NCBI GenBank assembly: GCA_026874595.1
Contig: CM049307.1
Location: 91,761,830 to 91,825,829 of the forward strand
Length of the DNA stretch: 64,000 nucleotides
Reading direction: 5' to 3'
From: Sipunculus nudus
Taxonomy: Eukaryota > Annelida > Sipuncula > Golfingiida > Sipunculidae
Of this stretch, positions 22,602 to 34,749 are shown piece after piece. Numbering within the stretch: position 1 is the first letter of the stretch; the number at the start of each line of letters is the position of its first letter. A model generated the notes under the pieces. The model searched no databases and was not told the DNA's origin. It saw only the letters and a list, made by a program, of their open reading frames with translations. The translations under genes and the position numbers were made by a program.

Positions 22602-22903
22602 TTTGCTAGATTCATACCTAGGTATTATTATCATATGTGCCATAACAATTTACTTTTATTTTTAAAGTGTTAATTATTTTATTTAAGGATATTTGCACTG
22701 GACTCGGACTTGGAGTCGAGTTCCAAATGACTCGGCTTGAATGGCCTGGATGAGGACTTGCACTCGGAGTAGGATGTTAGGCACCCGACTTAATCACTAG
22801 TACTAGCCGCCCAGATTCATATGTCCGTCCTTAACAATGGAGCAAAGAAGCAGGATCAGCTAGATTCATATCTAGGTATTATAACCATATGACGCATCGT
22901 AAT
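22602..22903. repeat. Interrupted direct repeat flanking a GACTCGAG block
   Basis: Positions 22606-22655 and 22857-22900 share GCTAGATTCATACCTAGGTATT versus GCTAGATTCATATCTAGGTATT followed by CATATG. The repeats bracket the second GACTCGAG-rich segment (22695-22800), as if that segment had been duplicated together with its flank or inserted between copies. Confidence 0.6.
22695..22800. repeat. GACTCGAG-rich repeat, copy 2
   Basis: Contains GGACTCGGACTTGGAGTCGA, ATGACTCGG and TTGCACTCGGAG words, related to copy 1 only 260 bases away. Confidence 0.65.
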
Positions 22904-23289
22904 TGTGTAAGAAAAAATTATCTTTTTATTTACATATTAAATCATGTTTATATCAGTTGTGTTGGTACACCTCTGTCTTAAACCCCGGCAAATTTTTAAT
23001 TTGAATTTCACTCAGTAATTAATATGTTGTTTTTTTATGGGATGGTTAGACTATATCCAGATGTAGAGCTCGTGGGAAGATGGGAAGTCCGAAGCTCAAA
23101 TCTTATTCAAGTAACAGTGACATTGTTCATTGTACAACAAGCTAGTCTAAACAAATGTATCAAACTTCTTTTATACCCACTCATATAAAAGGACTAGTAC
23201 GGCTAGTTGCATTATTCAGAATACACATTACTGTTAAAATCCGATGATCTTAATTAAAGAATCAAGGTCATAGTAATACTTCCATTCAC

Positions 23290-23440
23290 CTGATCTGTTC
23301 ACGTTTCTTATCTCTTGAAAGATACGTCGATTGTCGTAATGTGCTTTGTTGAGCTAGTTTCAAGCTTTATCAGATCCCAAGTAAACCTAGATGACAAACC
23401 TCGCTCAGATACCGTTCATCATTGCCGATGACGCACGATA
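23290..23440 (-). pseudogene. Exon 1 remnant of a third C-type lectin paralogue
   Basis: On the minus strand, pieces match the coiled-coil exon of the intact lectin gene at 57.4 kb: TCGTGCGTCATCGGC, ACGGTATCTGAG, AAGCTTGAAACT, and ACGACAATCGACGTATC. It ends at a GATCAG/GTGAAT donor at 23290. The reading frame is broken by deletions. The flank 22.9-23.25 kb is also like 42.75-43.0 kb, so the fragment came with the lectin duplication. No exon 2 or 3 was seen for this copy. Confidence 0.65.
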
Positions 23441-23717
23441 TACGTGGGGTCAGAGTTTTCACTAAGAAAGTGATATATACGGCTTGTGACCTAGTCTCTT
23501 CTTGAACAGCAGGGTCTTCTTACAATACAGTCATACTGTGTAGAACCATCATACAGATTAACAATACAGTAGCCATAATTACGTCGCAGTGAGAATCTTC
23601 TCAGCAAGGGTGAAATCAAGGCGTCAACGCCAATATATATATCCAATGGAAGGCGATATAAAAGTCTCCTTTCATACATGGTCTGACACTACTTAAATAT
23701 AATGCAGATGAAGGTTA

Positions 23718-23731
23718 TATATATATATATT

Positions 23732-23763
<32 letters not shown>
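23718..23763. repeat. (TA)n microsatellite
   Basis: TA tract with two TTTATA interruptions. Confidence 0.9.
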
Positions 23764-23764
<1 letters not shown>

Positions 23765-25019
23765 GACAAATAGTTGACAGATGTAGGTATTGTTGATTGA
23801 ATATTATTTAGAAAAATAAAAATTAAGTCTCAGGACCATAGTCCAATTAACGTTAACATCTTTTAACGAAGCAGATAACAAATGTTATATCCACACATTT
23901 AAAAATGTCAGAGAAAGTATTTAAAGGGGCCCAATCACCTATAAGGTATGTTGAGCTAAAACGAAAAATAGCTTCTTCCCTTTAAAATAAATCTGTACCG
24001 GTCACAATATTGCCTTGGAACCGCTTGCTTACTCTTGTAAACGAATGTTAAAAACAGTGGACCGGGCGCGATCACAGGTGTCAATATAAACAAAGTGCAT
24101 GGGGACGTGTGCTGCTCCGAGCTACAACTCGTGTCAATCAGGGGACGTCCTGACTGACTTGGCCCAAAAAATGTAATACATGTTCCCGCTGGCTGAAACA
24201 CCGCCTTTTGCCCCTCTTAACCGTACCTCCAGTCACGCGGCCTTGGTATGGGTAACAAACTGTGTTTACCAACAGGCAGGGCTATGACAAGGTGATAAAC
24301 AGTCTTATGCGAGTAAATGAGACTGTGTGCTGGGATGTTTCCATAAAGTTTATGTATATGCATTTAAAGTTTAAAGTGACGTTAAGGTATTTAGAACATA
24401 TAAACTAGGAAATAAAAATTACGGGATATATTAAGGGTAATTATTCAACAGGGAGCTAGCAGATCAAAAAAAATATTTGGCACAAGAATATTAAAAGAGA
24501 AATCTTTCTGAACTCCAGTGACCGACAAAGTCATTAAGCCAAGGACAGTCATTCTGGCAGAAATCACCGATGAACTTGCACAAATTAAAACGTTAAAGTT
24601 TCACTTCATGCAGTTATAGATTGTGAAAGCGTTTGAGTTTTGGGGTTATTTATTTTAAACCAGTTATTGTCCATTGTTTTCCATTCGTGTTAGATACTGC
24701 AAGCCACGAATGACGTAAAATGTAACGACATAATTGTGACAGGAGTATGTTAATTATTGCGCCTTGATTGTAGCCGGTGGATTAAGTATACACGATGATT
24801 CTTGATTGTGGTGTTTGGACAAGTTATCGCACGTTCAATTTTGAATTGTCTCGCCTCACTGCACTTGCGTTACACTACATAAATAAAAAGCAAAGAATGG
24901 TTTGCATAAATGTTACAAATATCTAGGTAAACCTTATAACCATGTAACCCTAATAATAATTGTTCATTCAAATGTTCATACCTATTGAGCAACCGGCATT
25001 TTACCGACATCTGGCACCA
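23764..25019. other. Intergenic, no gene recognised
   Basis: Positions 23923-23942 resemble 6636-6655 (GGGGCCCAATCACCTAT). A minus-strand open frame at 23956-24201 has no known motif. No support for a gene. Confidence 0.4.
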
Positions 25020-25712
25020 ATCAGGCGAACCAGAGTTTGCGCAAATAACATTTTGCAACTACTGACCCTTCAATATCGTCAAATATGGGAACAACCAGCC
25101 AAAGTTACATGATTGTTTTTCCTACTTGTCATAGTGGGGATAAAATGGCGTGTTTACTAACAACATATGTAAATAAACAAGCTCAGAGAGCTTTATAAGA
25201 ACCTTTTTTGCAATAATTACTCAGTTTGTTGATATATATGTACGAAAAAGCAGATATCACATTAAATTCTATATATAAGGCAGGTAAGAAGTTGGCTTTA
25301 AGTGACCTGCCGCGGGTTTTGCTATACGTAAATGGCCAAACACTACCATCAGCACTCCCTTCTCAGTGGCTAAATACTTTATGAATATTCATGAATTTAC
25401 TTTCATCGTCACTCATTAATCTGTGGCATTTCGGGTGCAGGTCTTTTGGTTTTCAAGTTCGTAACAATTGAAATATTTGTGATTTTTATACACTACTTTA
25501 AAACATGAATGATTGTCCATCGGATTGAACTTTTAGCATCATGCTCATTTTATATCACTGAAGCAGTTCAAATTAAAATAGTCGTCATGATTAAATACCA
25601 TTTACATTGCCACCTGGCCCGGCATCTGTCAAAATACACAACTTACATATAAAATTCCCTAATTTTATTTTATATACTCTTTGGACGGGTGCAGTTGTGG
25701 AAAAAAGGTGCT
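25020..25712. repeat. Dispersed repeat, copy 2
   Basis: This is the second copy of the repeat at 10490-11015. The same ordered blocks are present (GCGAACCAGAG, TGACCCTTCAATATCGTCAA, TAAATAAACAAGCT, TATAAGAACCTTTT, GGCAGGTAAGAAGTTGGC, GGCCCGGCATCTGTC, GGACGGGTG), with about 150 extra bases in the second half. Confidence 0.65.
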
Positions 25713-27039
25713 CAGTGATCATTGATCGCATACTATTACTCGATGGTTTCTGTTCGGATGTACACTCTTCGTAATCTAGAAATGGATGATTTTAAGCACT
25801 ACGTAAGGCGTATGATGTATACTCTGTGCGGTACAAATTTGATTTTAGTTAGATTCAGCAAACTCTTGCTTTTGTTTTTGCAAATGACAAACATGTGACG
25901 AGCGTCATATATGTCATTCCAGAGAGGAAATAGATGGAGAGCACGTGTTCTATGCCTCAGGCATTATCCGGCCGTCCAGATGGCCAGTCAATCACGGCGG
26001 ACCCAGTCGCGTTCCATTTCCAGTTTTCCTCGCTTTCTCTGTCTGTTACTGACGTCCAGTATCCGGCCTATCCGTGGTCTCTTCCTAGATTCGTCGGGAT
26101 AAAAGTTATATGCAAATTTATCAATATATTATTTCGTTCCCTAACAAGAGTAACTTATCTGCAATTTTTGTGTAGGTAACCGCCTCCATCTTTATGCTCT
26201 CTTGTCTACATCTTAATCTAAGCATGTACATCTGCAGAGCTCCATTTTCTGTTTTGCACTAACTGACAGGGCGGTAGCACTCACTTCCTATTTTTATATT
26301 TAGTATCCTGATGTCGAGAGCCCAGGCGGCTCCCGGACCTCTCCGAACCCGGCTTCGAGTCCCTTCCACTTAGGATAGTTATCATACAGAAGCTAATATA
26401 AGTGAGGGTTAAATGCACAGATTGTCCTTAAATATTTTTCTCTTCCGAAATTTCCAAGCTTATGCTCTATTTGGTAACAGTAGCAGTGCTCTATTCGATA
26501 TACCTTCGTTTCTCATTGTTCGCAAATTTAACAGTATTTTAGAATAAAAACGAAGACTATGCCACATTTTCCACACGTAAACTATATATTATAGGGCTCT
26601 ACAATTTGTATTGTAGTAAATTGCGATATTTGGTAGCGTATTTCGATACGTATCGCAATATTTTCATTGTTTCAATTTATAGGAAATCGGTGTATTTTTT
26701 GGGATATATAATACATTAAATATGTTATTAATTTTTCATCATATAAAATATAATGACACATTGAAATTAGATCATTTAATGTGACACAAGTGCCTTTAAT
26801 TTTACTCTATGGCTTTGATATGAAAGTAACTTAGTAAATAGAGCTTTTTGGATTGTGGTTTTGTACAGATGTGGATAGACTTTTTTATAATCACAGTCGT
26901 GTACCACATCATAAGGTCCCTGTTCCTGATTAATAATAATGTTCAATTGACACTTCTGACACTTCTCCCAGATCTTTCTGCAGATACACAGGGTATAAAA
27001 CCGGAATACAAATCGATAATCATTAATTGTCATTTAGGT
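25713..27039. other. Intergenic, no gene recognised
   Basis: Positions 26615-26665 have GCGATATTTGG, TTTCGATACG and TATCGCAATATTTTC words like those at 55527 and 63870. Nothing coding is supported. Confidence 0.4.
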
Positions 27040-27260
27040 TGTTCAGTGAATCCCATTAAATTTTCAGAGCATTTCAGGGAGGGGTCAAGGAAAATCCGAT
27101 TAGATGTTGGTGTGGATCCAACACCTCATCCGGATTCAGGAATGTCATCAAGGAATATTCACAAATGTACATCCACATATGCACGAAAGAACCTGTGAAT
27201 ATGGGGCATATAAAAGGTACAGGTCACGGTCGAGCGTCCAGATCTGCGGAATGAGGGTAT
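27040..27260. repeat. Dispersed repeat family B, copy 1
   Basis: Shared ordered words with 28145-28388 and 43085-43400 are CAGAGCATTTCAG, GATTAGAT, GTGGATCC, GATTCAGG, GTCATCAAGGAATATTCACA and ATGCACGAA, then GAATATG. In the 43 kb copy the repeat lies directly beside lectin exon 1. It is non-coding. Confidence 0.65.
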
Positions 27261-27686
27261 TCAGTAGTTGTCTGCAATACCGCTTGTGCACCCAAGGCAA
27301 TATCAAAGTATAAATTTCAGCACCTGATTTTAAATGTTCGAAGAGCGGTTTGAAACGTATACATATGCTCTCAGTTCTGAGGTGAGTTGCCTTCTACCCA
27401 GAGCAACTAAGAACTGGCCTCTCCGACGAAGCTCCAAGTAAAATAAATCCGATCAATAAGGGATATCGCTTATACTCTCGTATGTTAAGGCAGTAAACGA
27501 CTGCCTGCTTGAAAAAAACCCACAAAAAAACTGCAGTTAAACAACTAGTGTCCCCTAGCGTCTAACCTGATCAGCCCATTCATTCAACACAGCTGTGTGT
27601 GCACTGGGCATAGTGTTTTTAATTGCTGATCATCATGATACTTATTAATTATCATACATATTATGCTGTGTTAAAACATATTACAG

Positions 27687-27806
27687 AAGCAGGAACAGCC
27701 AGGAGATATTGTTGCATTCGACACAATTCCATTAGAATTTGATCTTGAAGCCAAGGCCTTGAAGGATGATATAAGGGAAATGTACACAGGGTCTTTCAGT
27801 CATTGA
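27687..27806 (+). CDS. Orphan terminal exon, unknown product
   Basis: An acceptor (ACATATTACAG) is followed by 39 open codons and TGA: KQEQPGDIVAFDTIPLEF, then DLEAKALKDDIREMYTGS, FSH. The composition looks coding (acidic and hydrophobic alternation). I do not recognise the family, and no upstream exon was found nearby. It may be the last exon of a decayed or retro-inserted gene. Confidence 0.3.
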   Translation, partial: KQEQPGDIVAFDTIPLEFDLEAKALKDDIREMYTGSFSH

Positions 27807-28144
27807 TACACGTCAAGTTCTGCAAACGTGTTTCAGAATGTATCGTACATTCTGGTGCGAAACTATTGTATTCTCGTAATTATCCAATTATTCAATGATC
27901 ACATGAATTTATTAGAGTTCATAGCGTATATATTCTAACGAAGTGGGGGAGTCAGTTTTGTCCGTGCTAAGGAGTGTCCGGCTGAATCACGCTTGCCCGC
28001 CCAAACGGGCTTCCGGCCTCGCCAGTCAGTCGTATATCTCCTTCATCTACATTAAAAGCTGCATTAGCGATATTCCGTATTTTAACTGACATTACAGCCC
28101 CAGTGTCGTCAGGAGGTCTCGCTTTCATCCCTGTTTTTTCTGAC

Positions 28145-28388
28145 AACATTACTCACGCAATCGTGAACGGAATTGTATGAAATTTGCGGGCCATTTCGGA
28201 TTGGGGCCAGTGAAGAATCGATTAAATTTTAATGTGGATCCCTTACATGATTCCTATTCAGGAAATTCATCAGGAAATATTCACTAGTGTAAAGTCACCT
28301 ATGCAGTAATGGACCGGGCAATATGAGAGGAATTAGAGAACGCAAACACTGGTCGCGGAGCACCCAACATTAGAAAAAACTCCACATG
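28145..28388. repeat. Dispersed repeat family B, copy 2, split by a hAT element
   Basis: Shares CACGCAATCGTGAACGGAAT (versus ACGCTATCATGGACGGAATA at 43 kb), GATTAAATTTTAATGTGGAT, GATTCCTATTCAGG and CATCAGGAAATATTCAC with the other copies. Its continuation (GGCAGAGGCTCGCATTCC and on to about 30285) is found only after the inserted element 28389-30203. Confidence 0.75.
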
Positions 28389-29086
28389 CAGACCTGGGAG
28401 CCAGCCGTTGATCTTATATTGGCTGGCTAGAAGAAAAAATGGCTGGCTAGCCGGCTGAGCCGGCTCAGGTCTAAGAAAAATGATGTTGGCTGAGTGGACA
28501 GCGTTGTGGCTGGCTAGCCGGCTGAGCCGTAAAGATGAGACAAATATTTAATGGACAAAATTATGTCTCAGTCTAATGCAAATATATTTATATGTACAAT
28601 AATATGAAACAAACTTAACAAATATTTTGACAAGGTAATTTCCCTTTGGATAAATTAATTTTATTCAATATCACGCCAGGTGTGTACAAGGACAGTGAGT
28701 GGTTACGTGAAGGATGGGGGTTCCCCCATTAGGTTTTCAGATCTGACAAAATAGCGTGTTTTGGTGAGGCTGAGCGCTTATTTGATCCGATGAAAATTTT
28801 CCTCATTTCTTTGACAGACGTTGGGTACACATGAATTATTTGATCTCAACTGATGTAACGTTACATCGCTAAAAGCATCTTTGAAAATCGAAAGTTTCAA
28901 TTCAGGTATTGAGATATATAGATATCATTGTTTGCATCCGCTGAGCAATTGTTTTCATGGGCTCACTTGCTTGACAGATCAGCCGGATAATCGTGTCTCG
29001 TGTGCCGAACTTAAAGTGGCTTGACGTACTGTTTGCTTCTTTTTTAACTGTATCACATTTGGTTATGTGAAAGGGCAATTTTTTGT

Positions 29087-29149
<63 letters not shown>

Positions 29150-30203
29150 TGTAAAGAAGGTCATGTTTCCCCCGCGAGTGTCTCTGAATAAATCAAAACA
29201 TTTGGTAATAATCTGTCATTTGAGGAGGGAGAGAGGTGACATAATCGTACAAAATCGAACCCCAGCCAAAGAGTTTTTATGATAATCAGGAAAATTTGAT
29301 TACTTGAAACACATATTTGAATTCTTCTTGATATAATATTAACAGATCAGCTCACTGCCACAACCACGAAATCTCTTATTCCATTTGGCCTAGACTGAGA
29401 TCGACATGATTTTCCTGCGCTGAACTTTCCCGGTCGTAATTGTATACGTAATTTGTCATGAATTTTCGCAGGTGTCAGCCTCAATTATCCCCGTGACCTC
29501 TGTGACCCTTGATATGTTCTTGCGGCAACATGTTTGTCAGTGGTTGAACCAGCCGGTGTCTGCAGATGTTTGACACTGATTTGGTCTCGCGTTTTAACTT
29601 CAAATTGCAAACCAATCAGACTCGCTTATAAGTTTAGTTTTCGCTCAAGGATTTTCTGACATTTATTCATAGGTGTTTACGCGAATGATGAGCGGTCGCT
29701 GGCTGCCGACATTGTTTCACGGTTATACGTACACTAAATGGCTTATATTGGCTGGAAACAATGATAACAAAAATGCATGCATGTTTTTTTCCTTACATAT
29801 CACTGCTTTTCCCGATGGTTTTCGTTTATTTAATCCTGAATGTTAACCGAGTAATATATCATTTTTTTAATATTGCACATCGACCTCAATGACTTTAAAT
29901 GACCAAGCACTTGTATCTGACTGAATAAACTTGGGAATGATCTGGATTCTGTCACTTTTCTCTTCATTTCTGAGAGACGGGATCATGTTAACATATTACT
30001 GAAGTAACTATTTACAAGCTGAAGTATGCAAGCGAATATCCTTTTTTCATCAGCTTATCAGTATTCCACCGGCGGCTGAGCCGGTGTTTTAATAATCGGC
30101 GGCGGCTGGCGCAATTCGGCGGCTGAAGAAAACTATCGGCGGCGGCTTGCTTATAAAATAAACGGCGGCGGCTGGCGCTATTCGGCGGCGGCTCCCAGGT
30201 CTG
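28389..30203. mobile_element. Non-autonomous hAT-type DNA transposon, 1,815 bp, with exact ends
   Basis: The left end is CAGACCTGGGAGCCAGCCG and the right end, reverse-complemented, is CAGACCTGGGAGCCGCCGCC: a perfect 14-bp terminal inverted repeat. The element is flanked by an 8-bp target duplication TCCACATG at 28381-28388 and 30204-30211. An 8-bp duplication and a CAG start are typical of hAT elements. Subterminal arrays differ at the two ends: GGCTGGCTAGCCGGCTGAGCC repeats on the left (28425-28530) and CGGCGGCGGCTGG repeats on the right (30065-30195), likely transposase-binding arrays. A (TA)n tract lies inside. No transposase is encoded. An unoccupied version of the site is seen at 43327-43334 in another copy of the host repeat. 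Confidence 0.9.
29082..29146. repeat. (TA)n microsatellite inside the hAT element
   Basis: A TA tract of about 65 bases in the middle of the hAT element. Confidence 0.9.
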
Positions 30204-30379
30204 TCCACATGGCAGAGGCTCGCATTCCTTTTGAAACTAAATCGCTGAGCCCGTTTTATAGTCGCATTGCACCGGCGTGAAACTCTGAGTAATAAAAGTA
30301 TGCTCAAACATGCTTTACTTTAAGGCAATCTGCTTTAACTTCCGAACAGTATTCTTCAAGTATTGAAACCTACCTAGGA

Positions 30380-31064
<685 letters not shown>

Positions 31065-31117
<53 letters not shown>
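31065..31117. repeat. (TA)n microsatellite next to a solo LTR
   Basis: This TA tract ends four bases before the LTR start, which may be why no target duplication is visible. Confidence 0.9.
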
Positions 31118-31121
<4 letters not shown>

Positions 31122-31959
31122 TGTTACATGTATCTGTTTTGAAGTATAACATGTACCTGTTTATCATGCGCCGGGCGTTCTGATTCGTGTTAGGCGCGGG
31201 CCCTGTGCGTTGCTATGGGAACCGTACTTGTTGAACTCTGACTTGTAGAGACACAGGGCTCGTTGTAGTCTAGAAGTTTCGGGTTTGTTCATACGCTATG
31301 GGCCCCTGTGTATTGTTGTGTTCATTGTAATGTTCGTGAATATAGAAGTTTCTGGGCTTCGGGTGAAAAAGCTGTAAATAGGGCTGTGTTTAGAGCCGGC
31401 ACAGAAAAAAATACCAGCGGACTCGGAAGATTCCGACTCTCTCGTCAGTGGTTTTTGCACCTTTCCGAAAAGTGCAGAACTTACAGATCTTCTACGGACT
31501 TTATACAGACTTTATATACGTATACTCTTCAGTTTGCCTTTCGGATTATTATCGGAACTTAACTACAACATATTTTTTTCCAGATTAAATCGGACTATTC
31601 TCTGAAAAGATTTATTTGTACTGTTTTCGTGGATTACTTGTGTTAAAGGCCACTGTTTGGGCTGTGACAGTGGTGGTATCCAGGAATCAAAGCTTAGGAC
31701 CCGGACTCTGGTAATGAACATTTTTTATTGTTGTTGTTTCTTAAATACTGAGTAATTATATTGATTAAGTGAATTGTAATGTTAGGATTGTTCTAAGAAT
31801 AAATTATAATTATTTGTTAACAAAAAATACGTCCTTCTTTATTTATTCCCCTAGACATTTCACGCTGCCTAGGGTTGCAGAATCAGATTTTTTTTTATCT
31901 CCGTAACAAAATGTATGCTCGTCACGTTACGTGATCTGTAGTTATTAGGTTCCGTAACA
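31122..31959 (+). mobile_element. Solo LTR of a Ty3/gypsy family related to the element at 48.7-54.8 kb
   Basis: It starts TGTTACATGTATCTG and ends GTTCCGTAACA, the same TGTTAC/GTAACA ends as the gypsy LTRs. Shared internal blocks, in order, are a GGGCTGTGTTTAGAGCC region, CAGCGGAC, GACAGTGGTGGTATCCAGG, AATTGTAATGTTAG, TTATTCCCCTAGACATTTCA, CACGCTGCCTAG and ACGTGATCTGTAGTTATTAG. No internal element sequence is present, so this is a recombination remnant in the opposite orientation to the full element. Flanking target duplication is not evident (left TTTAT, right ATATA). Confidence 0.9.
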
Positions 31960-32261
31960 ATATACATTGTAGCTGCAGAAGCTGCCCAAAATAAAATACC
32001 CTGTTGTTTCTCATCACAGTATTTAAGGGTATCATATATGTGCTGTATAGAATCTCCGATATATTGACATAGGACAAAAGAATTTTAGGTGATGTGCACA
32101 TATCTATGTATTACTTAATTCAGACATGAAATAAATATTTTGCACAATAATTTGCTATCTACATATATGAGACTATTTTGATATATTTTATATCCTTTTT
32201 TCAGGATTTTCTTTTTTTTTTTTTTTTTTTTTAAGAATCATAATTTATTCATCCATTTAAA

Positions 32262-32390
32262 CAGTTTGTCAGATCTTGCCCTTGAAGGAAAGCATAGCAC
32301 TCTTCTGTTAGACCATCACTGCCTGGCGTCTTATTGTTTTGAACTGATTCTTGAACACTCTTTACAGACATCATGCACCCGACTTAAAAA
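32262..32390 (-). pseudogene. LINE reverse-transcriptase scrap, minus strand
   Basis: The minus strand reads SVKSVQESVQNNKTPGSDG, LTEECYAFLQGQDL. The NNKTPGSDGLTxExY motif begins the reverse-transcriptase domain of L1/Tx1-type LINEs. There is no endonuclease or rest of RT. Confidence 0.7.
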
Positions 32391-32841
32391 CTTGCGATAA
32401 ATCTTTTATGTGCCAAGAAGTAAATCAATTTCTCCATGGCCATATTTATATAAGCTTTGGATTTATTGCTGTATCATTTAAATACGAAGCTAAGGATAGT
32501 GTTGTGACCCAGTAATTTTTTTTTCTTTACAGTTTAACTCTTCACAAAAGCCTTATGTTAATTCGTTAATTCGTTCTTAAAGATTTATAAATTATGTAGA
32601 ACTGCGATCACAATATATTAAAAGGCATTGGTTCTTGGGCTAATAGCAAGCCTCTGTGTGATTTTTGTGAAGGACTTCCTCAATGGAAAAGAACGTGAGT
32701 TCCCGGTTATCAAACGGAGTCGAAAAAATAGCAAACACTCATTGCGATTGATACATGCACGAAATCACTTCAAACTGTATGACATTTAAGGGTCCTATTC
32801 AGATATTTGATGTCTATTAACAATAGTTATTCCATTTACTC

Positions 32842-33063
32842 ATGAAACGCAATGTTTCACCTACTGTCATTAGAATACTAGCAGATATATACCAGAGACT
32901 TGTTATTAAGACAAAATGGAATGATGTTGAATCTGAACAGTTTGGTGCTAATAATGGTGTATTATCCCCCCTTCTGTTTAATATTTATATGGACGAATCT
33001 TGGAGGCAACTTACGATATCTGGAAAGTCATATGCACAAACATGGAATACAACGCGACATTAG
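32842..33063 (+). pseudogene. LINE reverse-transcriptase scrap, plus strand
   Basis: The frame contains TVIRILADIYQRLVIKTKWN and NGVLSPLLFNIYMDE, the fingers-to-palm segment (NGVxQGxxLSPxLFNxYxD) just before the catalytic YxDD of non-LTR retrotransposons; the RQG part is missing. The catalytic motif is not found. It lies about 450 bases from, and opposite in strand to, the other LINE scrap. Confidence 0.65.
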
Positions 33064-33337
33064 AAATATGAAGATACTTAAGAGACAGTTGATGATGGTA
33101 ACAACATCCATTTACTTAGATTTACTGTCAGAATTGATAGAATGCAAAGATGGGATATGTACCTTGCATTTGACCTCCGATGAGGTTAAAACGCTAATTG
33201 ATTTATTAATAACCGATTTCGTAAAAGGTACGGACTGAACTTTCATTTTTCTTTCATGCTCTCTGGATATCTTTCATTTATTTCATATTTTTTTCAATGC
33301 ATATAATGTACTGTGCTTCCTTGGACGAATAAAGATG

Positions 33338-33339
<2 letters not shown>

Positions 33340-33402
<63 letters not shown>
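33340..33402. repeat. (TA)n microsatellite
   Basis: TA tract with one AAATA interruption. Confidence 0.9.
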
Positions 33403-33404
<2 letters not shown>

Positions 33405-33909
33405 TAAAAGATGATCTTTTGAACCGTTTATAAAGAGACTAGAAAAAAATCGATTCTTTCGCACACAGCTGATCGTTTTTAATATCCACACATGTTTTTG
33501 AACTTCCGCACATATGCAACCATCCAATTTATCTTGCATGCTTTTCTCTTTGTTTACATTCATTAATGTTCATTAATACAAAAGCCAAAGTGTTAGCAGG
33601 AAATCACATAATTTCTACAAAAATGTAGGTATAAAACTGGCTTTAGTATAATCATAATATAAACATTAAAATCTACTTATTCGATCTACGTTCCATACTA
33701 ACTGAGAGCACAAAAAAATAACAACAGACACATATGCTTCGACCAAGGAACGAGATTAAATTTCTGCTACACTATCAATTTACACATTATCGATCCAAAG
33801 TAAACGGCATAATTGTTGTATTACGTGTAGCAGAAAGTTAAGTACTACACATTGATTCCTTTGTTTAGTCTTTATCAAAATATTTTTATTTTGATATAAC
33901 TGTTTAATA

Positions 33910-33910
<1 letters not shown>

Positions 33911-33960
<50 letters not shown>
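33911..33960. repeat. (TA)n microsatellite
   Basis: TA tract of about 50 bases. Confidence 0.9.
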
Positions 33961-33964
<4 letters not shown>

Positions 33965-34633
33965 GTTTATCCTGTGATGTTTTTATTCAAGGAATTACAG
34001 CATTATTATAGCATTATTGGAAACGAAGTGGAGAAATGCCATGGTCTTTGAAAATAAATTCAGACTGCCCCCGCTGACATCCAGATCGTTCTGCTGTCTC
34101 AATTTTCAGTGGTATAGTTTTACTTAATCCATAGTAATCCAAAAATAGCCCCTACTATAAAACGGAAACCTGGTCACTGCTGGTTGAAACTATTGGTTTG
34201 TTTCACGTTTGTTTACATGTACTTTGGTCAAATGATCTATTAAAATATGTTAAGACTAACTTGTTTCTAAGATGTTGACGTCCATATGACGGAAACGGAA
34301 CACACGAAAAAGGAAACTCATATTATGTTAACGAGAAAACACCAGAAAATCCACGTGATAGACACAAATGGGTACAATTTGTGTGTGTTTTAGAAAGGAA
34401 GTAATTTTTAGAAGATGATCATATGAACCTGAGTAGACCTGTTGGGGATTTTAAGCAAGAACCGCCCCTGATGCAAAACAAACTCCTGAAAATAAAATAT
34501 GTTCATGTCAGTACCCTGGCATAAAGACTTAATTATAGAAAAAGTATTCTGTTTTAAAGATATGGTTTTTATACGTTCCAAAGCTAATGTTACGTTCATA
34601 AACACTCTGGATAAATAATCGCTGCTTTTTGTC

Positions 34634-34649
34634 TGTGTCTGTCTGTCTG

Positions 34650-34700
<51 letters not shown>

Positions 34701-34712
34701 TTACACACACAT
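34634..34712. repeat. Compound (CTGT)n(CT)n(AT)n microsatellite
   Basis: CTGT, CT and AT tracts follow one another and end at TTTACACACACA. Confidence 0.9.
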
Positions 34713-34749
34713 TCAGCTAAGAGTTTATATGTATGGGGAAACCCAACCT

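Noticed and set aside
26310-26370. B-box-like GGCTTCGAGTCCC suggesting a second SINE or a tRNA
   Set aside because: There is no A box at a suitable distance and no cloverleaf could be drawn.
27967-28149. 60-codon minus-strand frame with a protein-like composition
   Set aside because: No homologous motif recognised; it directly adjoins dispersed repeat family B and is probably part of that repeat.
31122-31959. Target-site duplication for the solo LTR
   Set aside because: The bases on both sides (TTTAT and ATATA) do not match; the left flank is an unstable TA tract.
32900-33238. 112-codon plus-strand frame overlapping the LINE scrap
   Set aside because: It is an alternative frame over the same LINE segment followed by sequence without any recognised motif.
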